Made by a program: the position numbers and the translations under genes. A DNA stretch of 64,000 nt. It comes from Nanosynbacter sp. (GTDB taxonomy: Bacteria; Patescibacteriota; Saccharimonadia; Saccharimonadales; Saccharimonadaceae). The stretch covers positions 1 to 64,000 of the forward strand of contig JABZJS010000001.1 of the NCBI GenBank assembly GCA_015257665.1. The letters are read 5' to 3'. This document shows positions 51,537-60,146 of the stretch, one piece after another. The number at the start of each line of letters is the position of its first letter. The first letter of the stretch is position 1. The notes beneath the pieces are model-generated. The model had not been told where the DNA came from. It saw nothing but the letters and a program-made list of their open reading frames with translations, and did no database searches.

Positions 51537-52017
51537 GCTCTGCTACCTTCTCACCCCTTCCTCCCCTCTATTTCTCTCATTTTCTTCCTTCAAAATAGGC
51601 GAATTTCGAAATTCGCCTATTTTACCCTGTTTTTTCTCTGTTACGGCCGGTTATTTTTCTCTTCTTTTATATATTTATATATAATAGGAGAGAAATCGAT
51701 ATGGATATATGGATATATAGATGTATAGATGTATATGGAGATATAGGTAAAGATAGAGAATAGAGATAAATAGAGATATATATAAAGATAAGGAGAAATA
51801 AGAGAATAAGTAAAGATAAATAGATAAAGAAAGATAAAGATAAATAGATAAAGAAAGATAAAGATAAAGAGATAGATAAATAGATATAGATAGAAATATA
51901 GATAAGGATATAGATAGAGAAATAGATGAATAGAGAGATATGAGTATAGAAATAGATAGATAGATAAATAGTAGAGAAAGAGAGTTATAGAGATAGAAAA
52001 GGAGAATATATGAAGAT
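51537..52017 (+). repeat. Skewed palindrome element, copy B
   Basis: This is the inverted partner of 4985-5438. In order: a pyrimidine-rich block, a perfect 32-bp palindrome (51592-51623), a variable stretch (about 51642-51653), an AT-rich block with ATCGAT, then about 320 nt of GATA/AAGATA/GAGATA units. The plus strand contains no C from about 51700 to 52037. The last shared bases read AAGGAGAATATATGAAGAT. It lies between the start of the 50.7-kb gene and the ctpA promoter. Confidence 0.8.
51592..51623. terminator. Perfect 32-bp palindrome in copy B
   Basis: Arms of 16 bases with no spacer, the same sequence as at 5353-5382 plus one base on each side. It is not directly downstream of a plus-strand gene here, so termination of a gene transcript is not its obvious role. 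Confidence 0.45.
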
Positions 52018-52121
52018 GGATATAAAAGAAATAACTGAACGTGAAGGGTGAAATAGAGAGCGATAGAGCACGGAGGGTCAATGGTTATCTTCGTACTCTT
52101 TTGCCGCGTCGCCTGGCGTAG

Positions 52122-52127
52122 TATAAT
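52122..52127 (+). promoter_or_regulatory. -10 box of the ctpA-like gene
   Basis: TATAAT, 8 nt before ATG 52136; no ribosome site. Confidence 0.5.
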
Positions 52128-52135
52128 ACCATAGT

Positions 52136-53368
52136 ATGGTACGGAGTGACACGGCGAGCGCGAGCCGCTCGAAATATGACTATGATGAACCAAAAAAGCT
52201 GACTATCTCACAGCTAACGGCCTTGCTCGTGGCAGTGCTGCTACTGGGGGCTGGCTTTGTGGCAGGGATGTACGCCGATAAGCTCTATGCGGCGATTGCA
52301 CCAGTCTTTGGCTTTAAGGTGTCAGCCGATAGCATTGACCTGAGTAGTGTCCAGCAGACCTATCGTAAACTCAAAGCAGAATATGATGGTAAATTGGACG
52401 ACACCAAGCTGATCGATGGCGCTAATCGTGGCCTAGCTGCGGCCACTGGCGACCCTTACACTACCTACATGGACAAGCAAGAGACTGAGCAGTTTGACCG
52501 CAGCCTTAGTGGCGAAGTGAGCGGTATTGGCGTGGAGATTGCATCACGGGGCAACCATCCAACAGTAGTACGCGTCGTCGATGACTCACCAGCAGCCAAA
52601 GCAGGCCTGCGAGCCGGCGATATCTTCCGCAGTATTAATGGCCAATCGGTGGAAGGGCAGAACCCTGAGGTGGTGGCCAGCAAAGTGCGGGGCGAGGCTG
52701 GCACAACCGTCAAGCTCGTGATGCAGCGTGAGGAATCGACCGAGGAATACACCATCGTCCGGGCCAAGGTAAGTGACGCCAGTGTGCGTAGCCAGATTCG
52801 CGATGGCGTGGGTATCCTCACTATTACCCGGTTTGATGACCAAACTGGCCGACTTGCGCGCCAAGCGGCAGAGCAGTTCGTCCAGCAGGGGGTGCGGGCG
52901 GTGGTGCTCGACCTACGCGACAACGGTGGTGGCTATGTAACGGCTGCTCGCGAGGTCGCCAGCCTGTGGCTTGAGAACAAAGTCGTGGTAGTAGAGAAGT
53001 CTGGCGACGTCGTGCGTGACACCGTGCAGAGCAGCGGCCAGGCACTACTTAAGGGGATGAAGACGACTGTCCTCGTCAACGGCAATAGCGCCAGTGCCAG
53101 CGAGATCGTAGCAGGGGCACTACACGACCACAAAGCGGCGACATTACTCGGCGAAAAGACCTTCGGCAAGGGCACCGTGCAGAAGCTATTTGACCTACCC
53201 GACGGCCGTAAGCTCAAGATCACCGTGGCGCGTTGGTATACCCCAAGTGGCCGCAATATCTCGCAGGGGGGTATTGCGCCAGATACTGAGGTTAAAATGA
53301 GCACCGATGATCGCAACGCTGGCCGCGACCCACAGCTCGATAGCGCACTGCAAAAGTTCGCAGAGTAG
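52136..53368 (+). CDS. C-terminal processing peptidase (S41, CtpA type)
   Basis: 410 residues. Membrane anchor at about 24-46, a PDZ domain at about 125-200 (GIGVEIASRG…GLRAGDIFRSINGQSV), then the S41 core with catalytic Ser320 in GNSASASEIVAGAL and Lys345 in KTFGKGTVQ, 25 residues apart as expected. It acts outside the membrane and trims or controls wall hydrolases in other bacteria, which suits its place near ftsEX and the CHAP protein, though an inverted gene and the repeat lie between. Confidence 0.93.
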   Translation: MVRSDTASASRSKYDYDEPKKLTISQLTALLVAVLLLGAGFVAGMYADKLYAAIAPVFGFKVSADSIDLSSVQQTYRKLKAEYDGKLDDTKLIDGANRGLAAATGDPYTTYMDKQETEQFDRSLSGEVSGIGVEIASRGNHPTVVRVVDDSPAAKAGLRAGDIFRSINGQSVEGQNPEVVASKVRGEAGTTVKLVMQREESTEEYTIVRAKVSDASVRSQIRDGVGILTITRFDDQTGRLARQAAEQFVQQGVRAVVLDLRDNGGGYVTAAREVASLWLENKVVVVEKSGDVVRDTVQSSGQALLKGMKTTVLVNGNSASASEIVAGALHDHKAATLLGEKTFGKGTVQKLFDLPDGRKLKITVARWYTPSGRNISQGGIAPDTEVKMSTDDRNAGRDPQLDSALQKFAE

Positions 53369-53447
53369 ATATATATCCAACAAAATACAAACAATTGTTC
53401 GCCAAAAGTATTGTATTTGCCTTGTATCTACGCTACCATAAAGGCAT

Positions 53448-53834
53448 ATGGACAGACGAAAGAAAATTCTCTTAGTAGAAGACGACACCGCGCTGCTGGC
53501 AGTGTATCGCTCGCGGCTGGAGCTAGAGGGCTTTGCGGTGAGCGAAGTGCACAATGGTGAAGATGCGCTTTCGGCAGTGGTCGATGTTCGGCCTGATCTG
53601 ATCTTGCTTGATGTGATGATCCCTAAGATCAGCGGCTTCGACGTGCTCGATATCTTGCGTAACACCCCAGATACTACCAACGTTCGCGTTATCATGCTGA
53701 CGGCGCTGAGCCAGCCCAAGGATAAAGAGCGGGCTAAGCAGCTGGGAGTGGATGACTACCTCGTCAAGTCGCAAGTGATGATCGGTGACGTCGTGGCCCG
53801 TATTAAGTATCACCTGGGCATGAGCCAAGAATAA
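53448..53834 (+). CDS. Stand-alone response regulator receiver
   Basis: 128 residues, receiver domain only. Acidic pocket Glu11-Asp12-Asp13, phospho-acceptor Asp55 (LILLDVMIPK), Thr85 and Lys107 are all present. There is no output domain, so it probably acts by protein contact. No kinase is adjacent; the kinase at 62532 has its own receiver. A TACCAT box lies 8 nt before the ATG. Confidence 0.9.
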   Translation: MDRRKKILLVEDDTALLAVYRSRLELEGFAVSEVHNGEDALSAVVDVRPDLILLDVMIPKISGFDVLDILRNTPDTTNVRVIMLTALSQPKDKERAKQLGVDDYLVKSQVMIGDVVARIKYHLGMSQE

Positions 53835-53924
53835 CAGAGGCTAGAGGGCTGTCGAACAAAGCGTGCAGCAAGCCTTGCTTCTGAGTGATTTCTCCTTAGC
53901 ATTATTTCATGGTATCATAAAAAG

Positions 53925-54503
53925 ATGACGGAAAAACATTCGGCATCACTTTCACCACGACAGGAGCATCTCTTGACGCAGCCAATTACGGTGGACGGCG
54001 CACCAGAAAAGCGTACAACTCATCCCGATGCATACATCATTCCCAAGCATGAAAATGTGCCGCAGTATCTATGGAATGTGCTGCGCAGCAGTGGCCAGCT
54101 CGACGAAGGGTGGATTGATAGAGAGATTATCGACAAGGATGGCACGGTGCTAGTGCGGATGACCAAGCTAGTCAACCGAAGCAACATCCACCAGCTCGAG
54201 AAATGTGTGCCACTCGCGGTGCTACAGGAGCAAAACATTGACTTCACTAATGCATATCTGCAAAGAGCCTATGGTGTGATGATGGAGGATGGCAAGCTGC
54301 AGCCCGTTGCTGATACCACTCATGTGACTACCAGCAGCCAAGAGCAACAAACAGAGATACTACCAGCTCAAGGAGGCGATACATATGAGCATCTCAGCAG
54401 AGATAGCGCTCGCCAATTAGTTGGGAGCGTGGCGGCAAAAGCGAGTGATACAGAGGTGGATAATAGCCCACTCGTGGAGCGGGTACTCGGACGCGTAGAG
54501 TAG
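53925..54503 (+). CDS. Unknown protein (192 aa)
   Basis: Hydrophilic. A region from about residue 34 (YIIPKHENVPQYLWNVLRSS) to 105 looks folded; the C-terminal third is Gln/Thr/Asp-rich. ATG 53925 lies exactly 6 nt after TATCAT (53913-53918), suggesting a leaderless mRNA. No recognised family. Confidence 0.65.
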   Translation: MTEKHSASLSPRQEHLLTQPITVDGAPEKRTTHPDAYIIPKHENVPQYLWNVLRSSGQLDEGWIDREIIDKDGTVLVRMTKLVNRSNIHQLEKCVPLAVLQEQNIDFTNAYLQRAYGVMMEDGKLQPVADTTHVTTSSQEQQTEILPAQGGDTYEHLSRDSARQLVGSVAAKASDTEVDNSPLVERVLGRVE

Positions 54504-54621
54504 TAATAAGGGCTGGTTTGGTTATCTTTTAGGACAGAGCGTGTTATTGCTGAATAGCACGAGCAATAGATACTTATTGGTAGTACGCACCAAGCGTGCT
54601 GAACTTATTATCAAAAACAAG

Positions 54622-54649
54622 AAAACCACCTCGGTTATGAGGTGGTTTT
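54622..54649 (-). terminator. Terminator of rpmA (possibly bidirectional)
   Basis: AAAACCACCTC/GAGGTGGTTTT stem (54622-54632 with 54639-54649), 6-nt loop, flanked by A and T runs. Confidence 0.75.
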
Positions 54650-54669
54650 GCATTTGCGCTATAAAACAC

Positions 54670-54948
54670 TTACGCTGCGCTAACACACACCTGGGTGCGT
54701 GGCTGGGTCTTGCCAGTGAAGGTAGACTTCTTGACCTTTTTGAAGCTGACAACACCACTGTGAGCGGCGTGGATGGTGTAGTTGCGGCTCATGTACGTGC
54801 CAGGGCCGGCAATCTTTGTAGCGCCTGTCTGGCGAACGAGGACCTCACCAGCATTGACCTGCTGGCCACCGAAGCGCTTGACACCAAGGCGCGCCCCAGC
54901 GTTATTGTGGACGTTCTTGCTTGAGCCACCTGCTTTGACTTTTGACAT
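54670..54948 (-). CDS. rpmA: 50S ribosomal protein L27 (bL27)
   Basis: 92 residues. KAGGSSKNVHNNAGARLGVK and RFGGQQVNAGEVLVRQTGA are L27 signatures; its N-terminus reaches the peptidyl-transferase centre. The start MSKVKAGGS is short, without the cleaved Firmicutes-type extension. After the RQTG block the sequence (ATKIAGPGTYMSRNYTIHAA) differs from the usual G-x-N-V-G-x-G-x-D-x-T-L. AAAGGAG precedes the ATG. The usual neighbours rplU and obg are not present. Confidence 0.88.
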   Translation of the reverse strand: MSKVKAGGSSKNVHNNAGARLGVKRFGGQQVNAGEVLVRQTGATKIAGPGTYMSRNYTIHAAHSGVVSFKKVKKSTFTGKTQPRTQVCVSAA

Positions 54949-54983
54949 ATCACTCCTTTAGCTAATATAAACAATCTATACGA

Positions 54984-55012
54984 TTATACGTGAGGGCCCA
55001 TGCGAAGTCAAG
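54984..55012 (-). promoter_or_regulatory. Promoter of rpmA
   Basis: On the minus strand TTGACT is followed after exactly 17 nt by TATAAT, near 54984-55012. Confidence 0.65.
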
Positions 55013-55034
55013 CGGTGTGAATTGAATAGTAGTG

Positions 55035-55177
55035 CCTCTCTGTGTGAAGCTGACTTCTTCACCTCAATGCTACACCACGCGGAGCAGTTAAGACTAACTG
55101 CGAGCTCCACCATGCTTTCGTGGTCTCGACACCGGGAGGTGACTGCGTGAGAATATCGACCGCTATAACGCGAGAGG
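55035..55177. other. Nested-stem structured region, possible non-coding RNA
   Basis: Successive perfect stems nest around one axis: CCTCTC 55035-55040 with GAGAGG 55172-55177, CACCTC 55060-55065 with GAGGTG 55136-55141, ACCACG 55074-55079 with CGTGGT 55119-55124, GGAGC 55081-55085 with GCTCC 55104-55108, AGTTA 55086-55090 with TAACT 55095-55099. It lies upstream of the rpmA promoter. No SRP, tmRNA or RNase P signature was recognised. Confidence 0.4.
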
Positions 55178-55358
55178 AGGAAGCGGCAAGGGAAGCACAA
55201 GAATCAACAAGGCCGTAAGCTGTAAGAAAGAGGGTAATAACAGAGGTAGCAGTACAGATTGTGGCGACAGTATTAGCCAGGCACGAATTGGATAGTTGGT
55301 ACTATGGTGGTATAATAGGTGTACTAAGATATAACGCTGATACGGAAAAGGAGTGATG

Positions 55359-55952
55359 ATGGCAGAACGACATGAAGGGTCAAGAGGATTTGGATCACAA
55401 GATGAGTGGCCGTATTCGGGCAGTGGACCGAGTGGTAGCTCGGAGATTGAGGCAGGTTTGGCGCAGCTTGAGGCGCTTCGATATGTTGATGTGAGTGGTT
55501 TACCATCAGGGCAGGACGATACCCCACAGGACACTCCTCCGCCCACTGCAGCTGAGCTTCGAGAGAGCTTAAGAGAAATTGCTGATGCTACCGAGCCAAT
55601 AAAGCCGGCTGCATCACAGACTCAAGAGGGTATACGTACAGCGCTTCATGGTTGTGTTGAAGCACTAAAGCAGCCTGCTCAGATAGCAGAAGAAAACAAA
55701 AAGAAAGAGCAAAAAAAGGCTCTCAAGCGCGTAGCGGAAACACTCCGCGTTGCTCCAGATGTACTTAGCATTGTAACATGTAAGCTAGAGAACCTCGTTG
55801 TACAGGAAGGTATATCAACAGATACTATGACCAGTCTGCGATCTGTCTTGGTACTCTTGGAAAGCATTAATCCTCGTGATCTTGAGGTTGCCCAGCAAGA
55901 GGTGGAGAAAGCCATCAATGTAATGGATACGAAAGAGAGCAGTCATCAATAG
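55359..55952 (+). CDS. Unknown soluble protein (197 aa)
   Basis: AAAGGAG at 55347-55353 decides between stacked starts; ATG 55359 has the best spacing. The N-terminal 80 residues are Gly/Ser/Pro-rich and probably disordered. The C-terminal part (about 85-190) is helical with a Lys/Glu coiled-coil-like stretch (IAEENKKKEQKKALKRVAET). No family recognised. Confidence 0.65.
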   Translation: MAERHEGSRGFGSQDEWPYSGSGPSGSSEIEAGLAQLEALRYVDVSGLPSGQDDTPQDTPPPTAAELRESLREIADATEPIKPAASQTQEGIRTALHGCVEALKQPAQIAEENKKKEQKKALKRVAETLRVAPDVLSIVTCKLENLVVQEGISTDTMTSLRSVLVLLESINPRDLEVAQQEVEKAINVMDTKESSHQ

Positions 55953-55974
55953 TTCCGTAGTATTAGATTCACAT

Positions 55975-56014
55975 AAAGAACCTTAGCTATGTCATGCTGA
56001 GGTTCTTTGCTTTT
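55975..56014 (+). terminator. Terminator after the 197-aa gene
   Basis: 13-bp perfect stem (55975-55987 with 55996-56008), then GCTTTTT. Confidence 0.8.
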
Positions 56015-56083
56015 TATAGACGTTAGCATGCAGAAGGAAATACATACACTGCTCGATGACCAGAATGAGATTTTATCCCAAGG

Positions 56084-57295
56084 TTATTTCATTACTTCCA
56101 TCACCAACAACTCCCGCGCTACTACCTGGTTCTCGCGGTAATAACAGAGATCGGTGAGGCGAACGTGCTGAAGTGGGCGGCGCTGGTAGCCCAGCTGTTC
56201 GAGCTGGGTGATGAGTGGCAGGTGAGTAAACTGTCCGTCGCTGCCGCGCCAAGCGGGCACTGCAATAACTAGTGGTGTGCCAGGGCTCAGCTGGGGACGA
56301 AGATTAGTGAGAAAATGGCTGATAATATGGTTGCACATAGTACGCACAGCGCTGAGCTTAGTGGGAGCAGGTGGGGCAGAGAAGGGCTGGCCAAGGTATG
56401 TCTCGCAGACGATAGCGCTGAGCTGCTGGGCATCTGCCCACTGATGAGTAGTGGCATCAGCCTGAGTAATGTCCTGCACCGCGCCAGGAGTAGCCGCGGC
56501 AGAGCGGCGCTGTAGCCAGGCGAGGTTCTCGCTGGTATAGCTGACCATCTTGGGGTTTAGGTCGCTGCCGCACACATCGTAGCCCAGGAGGAACGCCTCT
56601 TGCAAGACAGTGCCAGTGCCGCAGAAGGGATCGAGCAGCACGGGACGCGGCGCTGAGTGCTTAGTAGCAGGTGAGGGCTGCACCAGTGGCCCAGCCATAT
56701 TAACCATCATGCGGGCAAGCTTAGGCGGCAGCATACCGACGAAGGCATCAGTGCGCGGACGGGCTTGGTCGCGTGCGGCCAGAGCAGAAATGTTTTGCGC
56801 GCCAACACTCTCCGCCACAATAACCCGCCCATCCTGGGCTCGCACCACCAGCAATTCGATATGATGCGGTGAGCGACCAAGCTTGTTGTGGTGGCTCGTG
56901 GCAGTATTGAGCGCTGGAGCGGCGTTGGGGATGAGGCGTAGGCTCGTGCCAGAAGCACGCAGCTTTGCCTTGAGAATAAGGCCAGTCTTTTGCACCTCGC
57001 GGGCGGTGGCAGAGAAGCCATAAGCACTCATGCCCAGCGTAATCTTGTGCGACGCGCCCTGCCACTGCGCGCTATAGCGGCGGACAATCTGCCGGCTCAC
57101 CGCCAGCCAGTTACCACGCAGCTCTAGCACCACCCGGCCCGCCTTTTGGCTGCCACCCAGGCGCTCAAAGGCGAAAGTATCGGAGGTAATAGTAGCGGCC
57201 TGCGCTCCAAACCAACGCACCGCCGCCGCGCCATACAGACACTCCAGCTCCGCCACACCCAGGGCCGGCTGCCGGCCAAGAATCGCAATATACAT
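56084..57295 (-). CDS. Trm11/THUMP-like nucleic-acid methyltransferase
   Basis: 403 residues from ATG 57295, 6 nt after TATACT (57307-57302, minus strand). The N-terminal half (about 1-165) begins MYIAILGRQPALGVAELECL, the pattern of Trm11/Trm-G10-type RNA methyltransferases. The C-terminal Rossmann domain has SAM motif I DPFCGTGTVLQEAFLLGY and VCGSDLNPKMVSYTSENLAW. Motif IV reads CETYLGQPF where N/D-PPY is usual; this occurs in the Trm11-like group. Probable target: tRNA guanine N2; not proven. Confidence 0.75.
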   Translation of the reverse strand: MYIAILGRQPALGVAELECLYGAAAVRWFGAQAATITSDTFAFERLGGSQKAGRVVLELRGNWLAVSRQIVRRYSAQWQGASHKITLGMSAYGFSATAREVQKTGLILKAKLRASGTSLRLIPNAAPALNTATSHHNKLGRSPHHIELLVVRAQDGRVIVAESVGAQNISALAARDQARPRTDAFVGMLPPKLARMMVNMAGPLVQPSPATKHSAPRPVLLDPFCGTGTVLQEAFLLGYDVCGSDLNPKMVSYTSENLAWLQRRSAAATPGAVQDITQADATTHQWADAQQLSAIVCETYLGQPFSAPPAPTKLSAVRTMCNHIISHFLTNLRPQLSPGTPLVIAVPAWRGSDGQFTHLPLITQLEQLGYQRRPLQHVRLTDLCYYRENQVVARELLVMEVMK

Positions 57296-57389
57296 ATGCC
57301 TAGTATAGCGCAAAAGCGGGTAAGAATGGAGGAAATAGGCAACCAGGCCGATAATTGACAGGAGCGACGAGGAGGCATATCATACGCCT

Positions 57390-57938
57390 ATGACGTCATA
57401 TTATACAATAGCCCGCCTTCTCACCTGGGACTCGTCGCGTTTCGTCGGTAAGGAATGGAAAATCGGTCCAACATGGGTGCATCAACCTGACAACCCAAAG
57501 AGCCCCTACCTGTCATTTGGTGACGCACGCTGCCCGTGGGCAATTGAGGTTGGTGTCTGTATCGCACCGCGCGATAAGTCAGTCCGTGAGAAGATGGACG
57601 TCTCCCCTAATCAGGACGTTGGCGTTGGCACGACCGAGCCAGGACGCTATATCCTCACCGTGTGTTCCCAGTCATTCTTGGATGACCCTGCTGGCGCAGA
57701 GTATTTTGATGGTGACCCAGTTACACCACTGGTTATGCCCCAGCTTGACTTCGTCGAGATAACAGCATTTGTTGAAGCAAAGCTTGCCAAATACCAGCAT
57801 GTTCCAACAGTCGATGACCCGTTCGGCACCGACAGAGAGTTCTATGAAGCAACGAAAGACTGGTTGTACGATACTGAGTACGACGAGTGGACGGCCTATG
57901 AGGCAACGATTGCGTGCCCAGCGAGTCTGCTTGAGTAG
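57390..57938 (+). CDS. Unknown protein (182 aa)
   Basis: The reading frame starts exactly 6 nt after TATCAT (57378-57383). Acidic and soluble, with aromatic-rich strands (IGPTWVHQPDNPKSPYLSFG) and a Tyr/Asp/Trp-rich C-terminus. No recognised motif. Confidence 0.65.
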   Translation: MTSYYTIARLLTWDSSRFVGKEWKIGPTWVHQPDNPKSPYLSFGDARCPWAIEVGVCIAPRDKSVREKMDVSPNQDVGVGTTEPGRYILTVCSQSFLDDPAGAEYFDGDPVTPLVMPQLDFVEITAFVEAKLAKYQHVPTVDDPFGTDREFYEATKDWLYDTEYDEWTAYEATIACPASLLE

Positions 57939-57956
57939 CTGCAGTTAGCCTCGTGG

Positions 57957-57962
57957 TATAAT
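57957..57962 (+). promoter_or_regulatory. -10 box of the flippase-like gene
   Basis: TATAAT, 11 nt before ATG 57974. Confidence 0.5.
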
Positions 57963-57973
57963 ATACCGTAGCT

Positions 57974-59047
57974 ATGCAGAAATATATCAAAAAAATAAAA
58001 CAGCTGTCCTTCCGCACCTGGCTGAGTATTATGACGTTTGTGCTCATTGCCTTGATTCTATTCTTGTCGCGGCACGAACTTCTCCAGGCGTGGCACTTGC
58101 TGCAGCAGGTCAATATATGGGTCTTGATTGCCGTCTTCCCAGTGGCGGCGTTGGGGTATTTAGCGGCGGGTGAGATGATCTTCTCATATCTGCGGCAAAA
58201 GGGCTTCGTGCGTGATGTGAGCCCTTTTGCCCTGATGCGCTTGTCGCTGGAGCTAAACTTTGTTAACCACGCTTTCCCCAGTGGTGGCCTGAGCGGTATA
58301 TCATACGCTAACTGGCGCTTACGCAAATACGGCGTCTCGACGGGGCGCGCGACGATGGCCCAGATGGTGCGCTATGTCATGGGCTTTGTGGCAGTGGTGC
58401 TGTTCCTTGCAGTGGCGGTGGTAATAGTGACGATCGATAGCGGCGTGAACCGCTGGATTATCCTGATGAGTGGGGGGCTGGTATTTTGCCTGACGATGAT
58501 CACGCTACTGGGAGTATATTTGCTGACGAGCCAGCAGCGGCTCCACAAGGCGGCGCATCAGATCACGCTGACAATCAACGGCTTCGCGCGGCGCATCCTG
58601 TGGCGCACAAAGCCAGTGATGGACGAAGCTGCGGTGCGGCGCTACTGCGACGACCTCCACACCGATTTTCTCGAGCTGCGGCGGGACAAGAAACTGCTGT
58701 GGCAGCCCTTTGTCTGGAGTATTATCTTTACAATTATGGAGATCTTGCCCTTCTGGATGACCTTCCAATCGCTGGGGGTATCAGTTAATCCTGCATCAAT
58801 CCTCATCGCCTATGGCGTGGCCACGACCATGGCGGTGGTCGTCGCTACCCCTGGTGGAGCTGGTGCGTATGAGGCGGTCATGGTAGGGATTTTGGCACTT
58901 TCAGGCGTGAGCCAGGGCCAAGCCATCGCTGGAACGATGCTTTACCGCGTGATTGCTATCGTGACCACACTGGTGTTTGGCTATGCATTTTATCAACTAA
59001 CCATCATGCGTTATGGACGCGACAAACCTCCCACCACTGAGCGTTAG
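57974..59047 (+). CDS. Flippase-like membrane protein (LPG synthase TM/UPF0104 family)
   Basis: 357 residues with about eight membrane spans. NFVNHAFPSGGLSGISYANW and TPGGAGAYEAVMVGILALSG are the family's two signature regions. Such proteins lack the soluble synthase half and are thought to move lipids or lipid-linked substrates across the membrane. The 3' end overlaps the xseA start by 35 nt. Confidence 0.88.
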   Translation: MQKYIKKIKQLSFRTWLSIMTFVLIALILFLSRHELLQAWHLLQQVNIWVLIAVFPVAALGYLAAGEMIFSYLRQKGFVRDVSPFALMRLSLELNFVNHAFPSGGLSGISYANWRLRKYGVSTGRATMAQMVRYVMGFVAVVLFLAVAVVIVTIDSGVNRWIILMSGGLVFCLTMITLLGVYLLTSQQRLHKAAHQITLTINGFARRILWRTKPVMDEAAVRRYCDDLHTDFLELRRDKKLLWQPFVWSIIFTIMEILPFWMTFQSLGVSVNPASILIAYGVATTMAVVVATPGGAGAYEAVMVGILALSGVSQGQAIAGTMLYRVIAIVTTLVFGYAFYQLTIMRYGRDKPPTTER

Positions 59048-60146
59048 CGATTTCCTTGCCTGTGCGAGCCAGGTACTGGAGGGAGCATTTCCGGTACTAA
59101 CGGTCGAGGGCGAGGTGGCTAGTATGGTAGTACGCCAGGGAAAGTTTGTCTTTTTTGACCTCAAGGACGAGACAGGCAGCGTGAGCTGCTTTATGATGGT
59201 GTGGCAGCTTCGGGTGGCGCTAGAAGATGGCATGCAGGTAGCAGTGCAAGCCGTGCCGAAGCTTACAGCGCGCGGCAAATTCAGCCTGACCGTGCAGCAG
59301 GTGCGACCAGTTGGACAGGGGAGCATTAAGAAAAACTTCGAGCTGTTGCGCCAGCGCCTGAGTACAGAAGGACTCTTTGCTCCAGAGCGTAAGCGGCCAG
59401 TGCCCGAGTGGCCCGAGCACATTGCTGTGGTGAGCAGTCCCCAGGCGGCAGGCTATGCCGACTTTATGACGATCATTAGCCAGCGCTGGGGCGGCATGCA
59501 GATCGATGTCTATGCAGTGCCAGTCCAGGGTGCTGGTGCGGCCGATCGGATCATCCGCGCCATTGAGCGCTGTAACCGCCGTGCAACCGTGCCGCAGGTA
59601 CTGGCGATTGTACGTGGTGGTGGCAGCGCCGATGATTTGCAAGTCTTTAACGACGAAGCGCTGGTGCGGGCAATTGCTGCAAGCCGGGTGCCAACAGTGG
59701 TTGGGGTAGGGCATGACACCGATGAAACATTAGCCGATCTCGCCGCTGACGTCCGGGCTGTGACGCCGACTAACGCTGCTCAGCTCATCACGCCTGATGC
59801 TACGGCAGTGCGAACGCGGCTAGCCGAACAGTTACAGGCAATGAAGCGAACGATTATTGCCACGGTAGATGATGAGCTAGTATCAGTGCAGCATCAACTG
59901 GCCGAAGCTCGGGCAAGGCTAGCCAGGCGGCAGCAGGTACTCGAGCAGCAATGCGCAGCGCTGCAGGCCCGGCTCCGGCTGTATAACCCTGCAGCAACCC
60001 TAGCGCGTGGCTACGCCCTGGTGCGCGGCCAGGCCACCATCGGTCAGACAATCACCATCGAGCGATATAGCGATATGATAACAGCGGAGGTAACCCATGT
60101 CGAACGCAAAACAACCAACGAAACAGGCGAAATCCGCCACACCTAG
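59013..60146 (+). CDS. xseA: Exodeoxyribonuclease VII large subunit
   Basis: 377 residues, shorter than the roughly 450 of E. coli. The N-terminal OB fold (VLTVEGEVASMVVRQGKFVF) is followed by the catalytic domain, with IAVVSSPQAAGYADFMTI, IVRGGGSADDLQVFNDEALV and VPTVVGVGHDTDETLADLAA. A helical segment (about 270-330) is shortened; the conserved ATLARGYALVRG closes the protein. With XseB it degrades single-stranded DNA. Starts inside the end of the preceding gene and overlaps xseB by 50 nt. Confidence 0.94.
   Translation: MDATNLPPLSVSDFLACASQVLEGAFPVLTVEGEVASMVVRQGKFVFFDLKDETGSVSCFMMVWQLRVALEDGMQVAVQAVPKLTARGKFSLTVQQVRPVGQGSIKKNFELLRQRLSTEGLFAPERKRPVPEWPEHIAVVSSPQAAGYADFMTIISQRWGGMQIDVYAVPVQGAGAADRIIRAIERCNRRATVPQVLAIVRGGGSADDLQVFNDEALVRAIAASRVPTVVGVGHDTDETLADLAADVRAVTPTNAAQLITPDATAVRTRLAEQLQAMKRTIIATVDDELVSVQHQLAEARARLARRQQVLEQQCAALQARLRLYNPAATLARGYALVRGQATIGQTITIERYSDMITAEVTHVERKTTNETGEIRHT

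Noticed and set aside
51641..52193. Long minus-strand frames across copy B
   Set aside because: Same low-complexity artefact; two frames are open in parallel and one runs antisense into the ctpA start.
55035..55177. SRP RNA, tmRNA or RNase P RNA
   Set aside because: A GGAGGAAGC-like stretch near 55177 resembles an SRP tetraloop region, but the expected paired context is missing; no tmRNA or RNase P core motifs.
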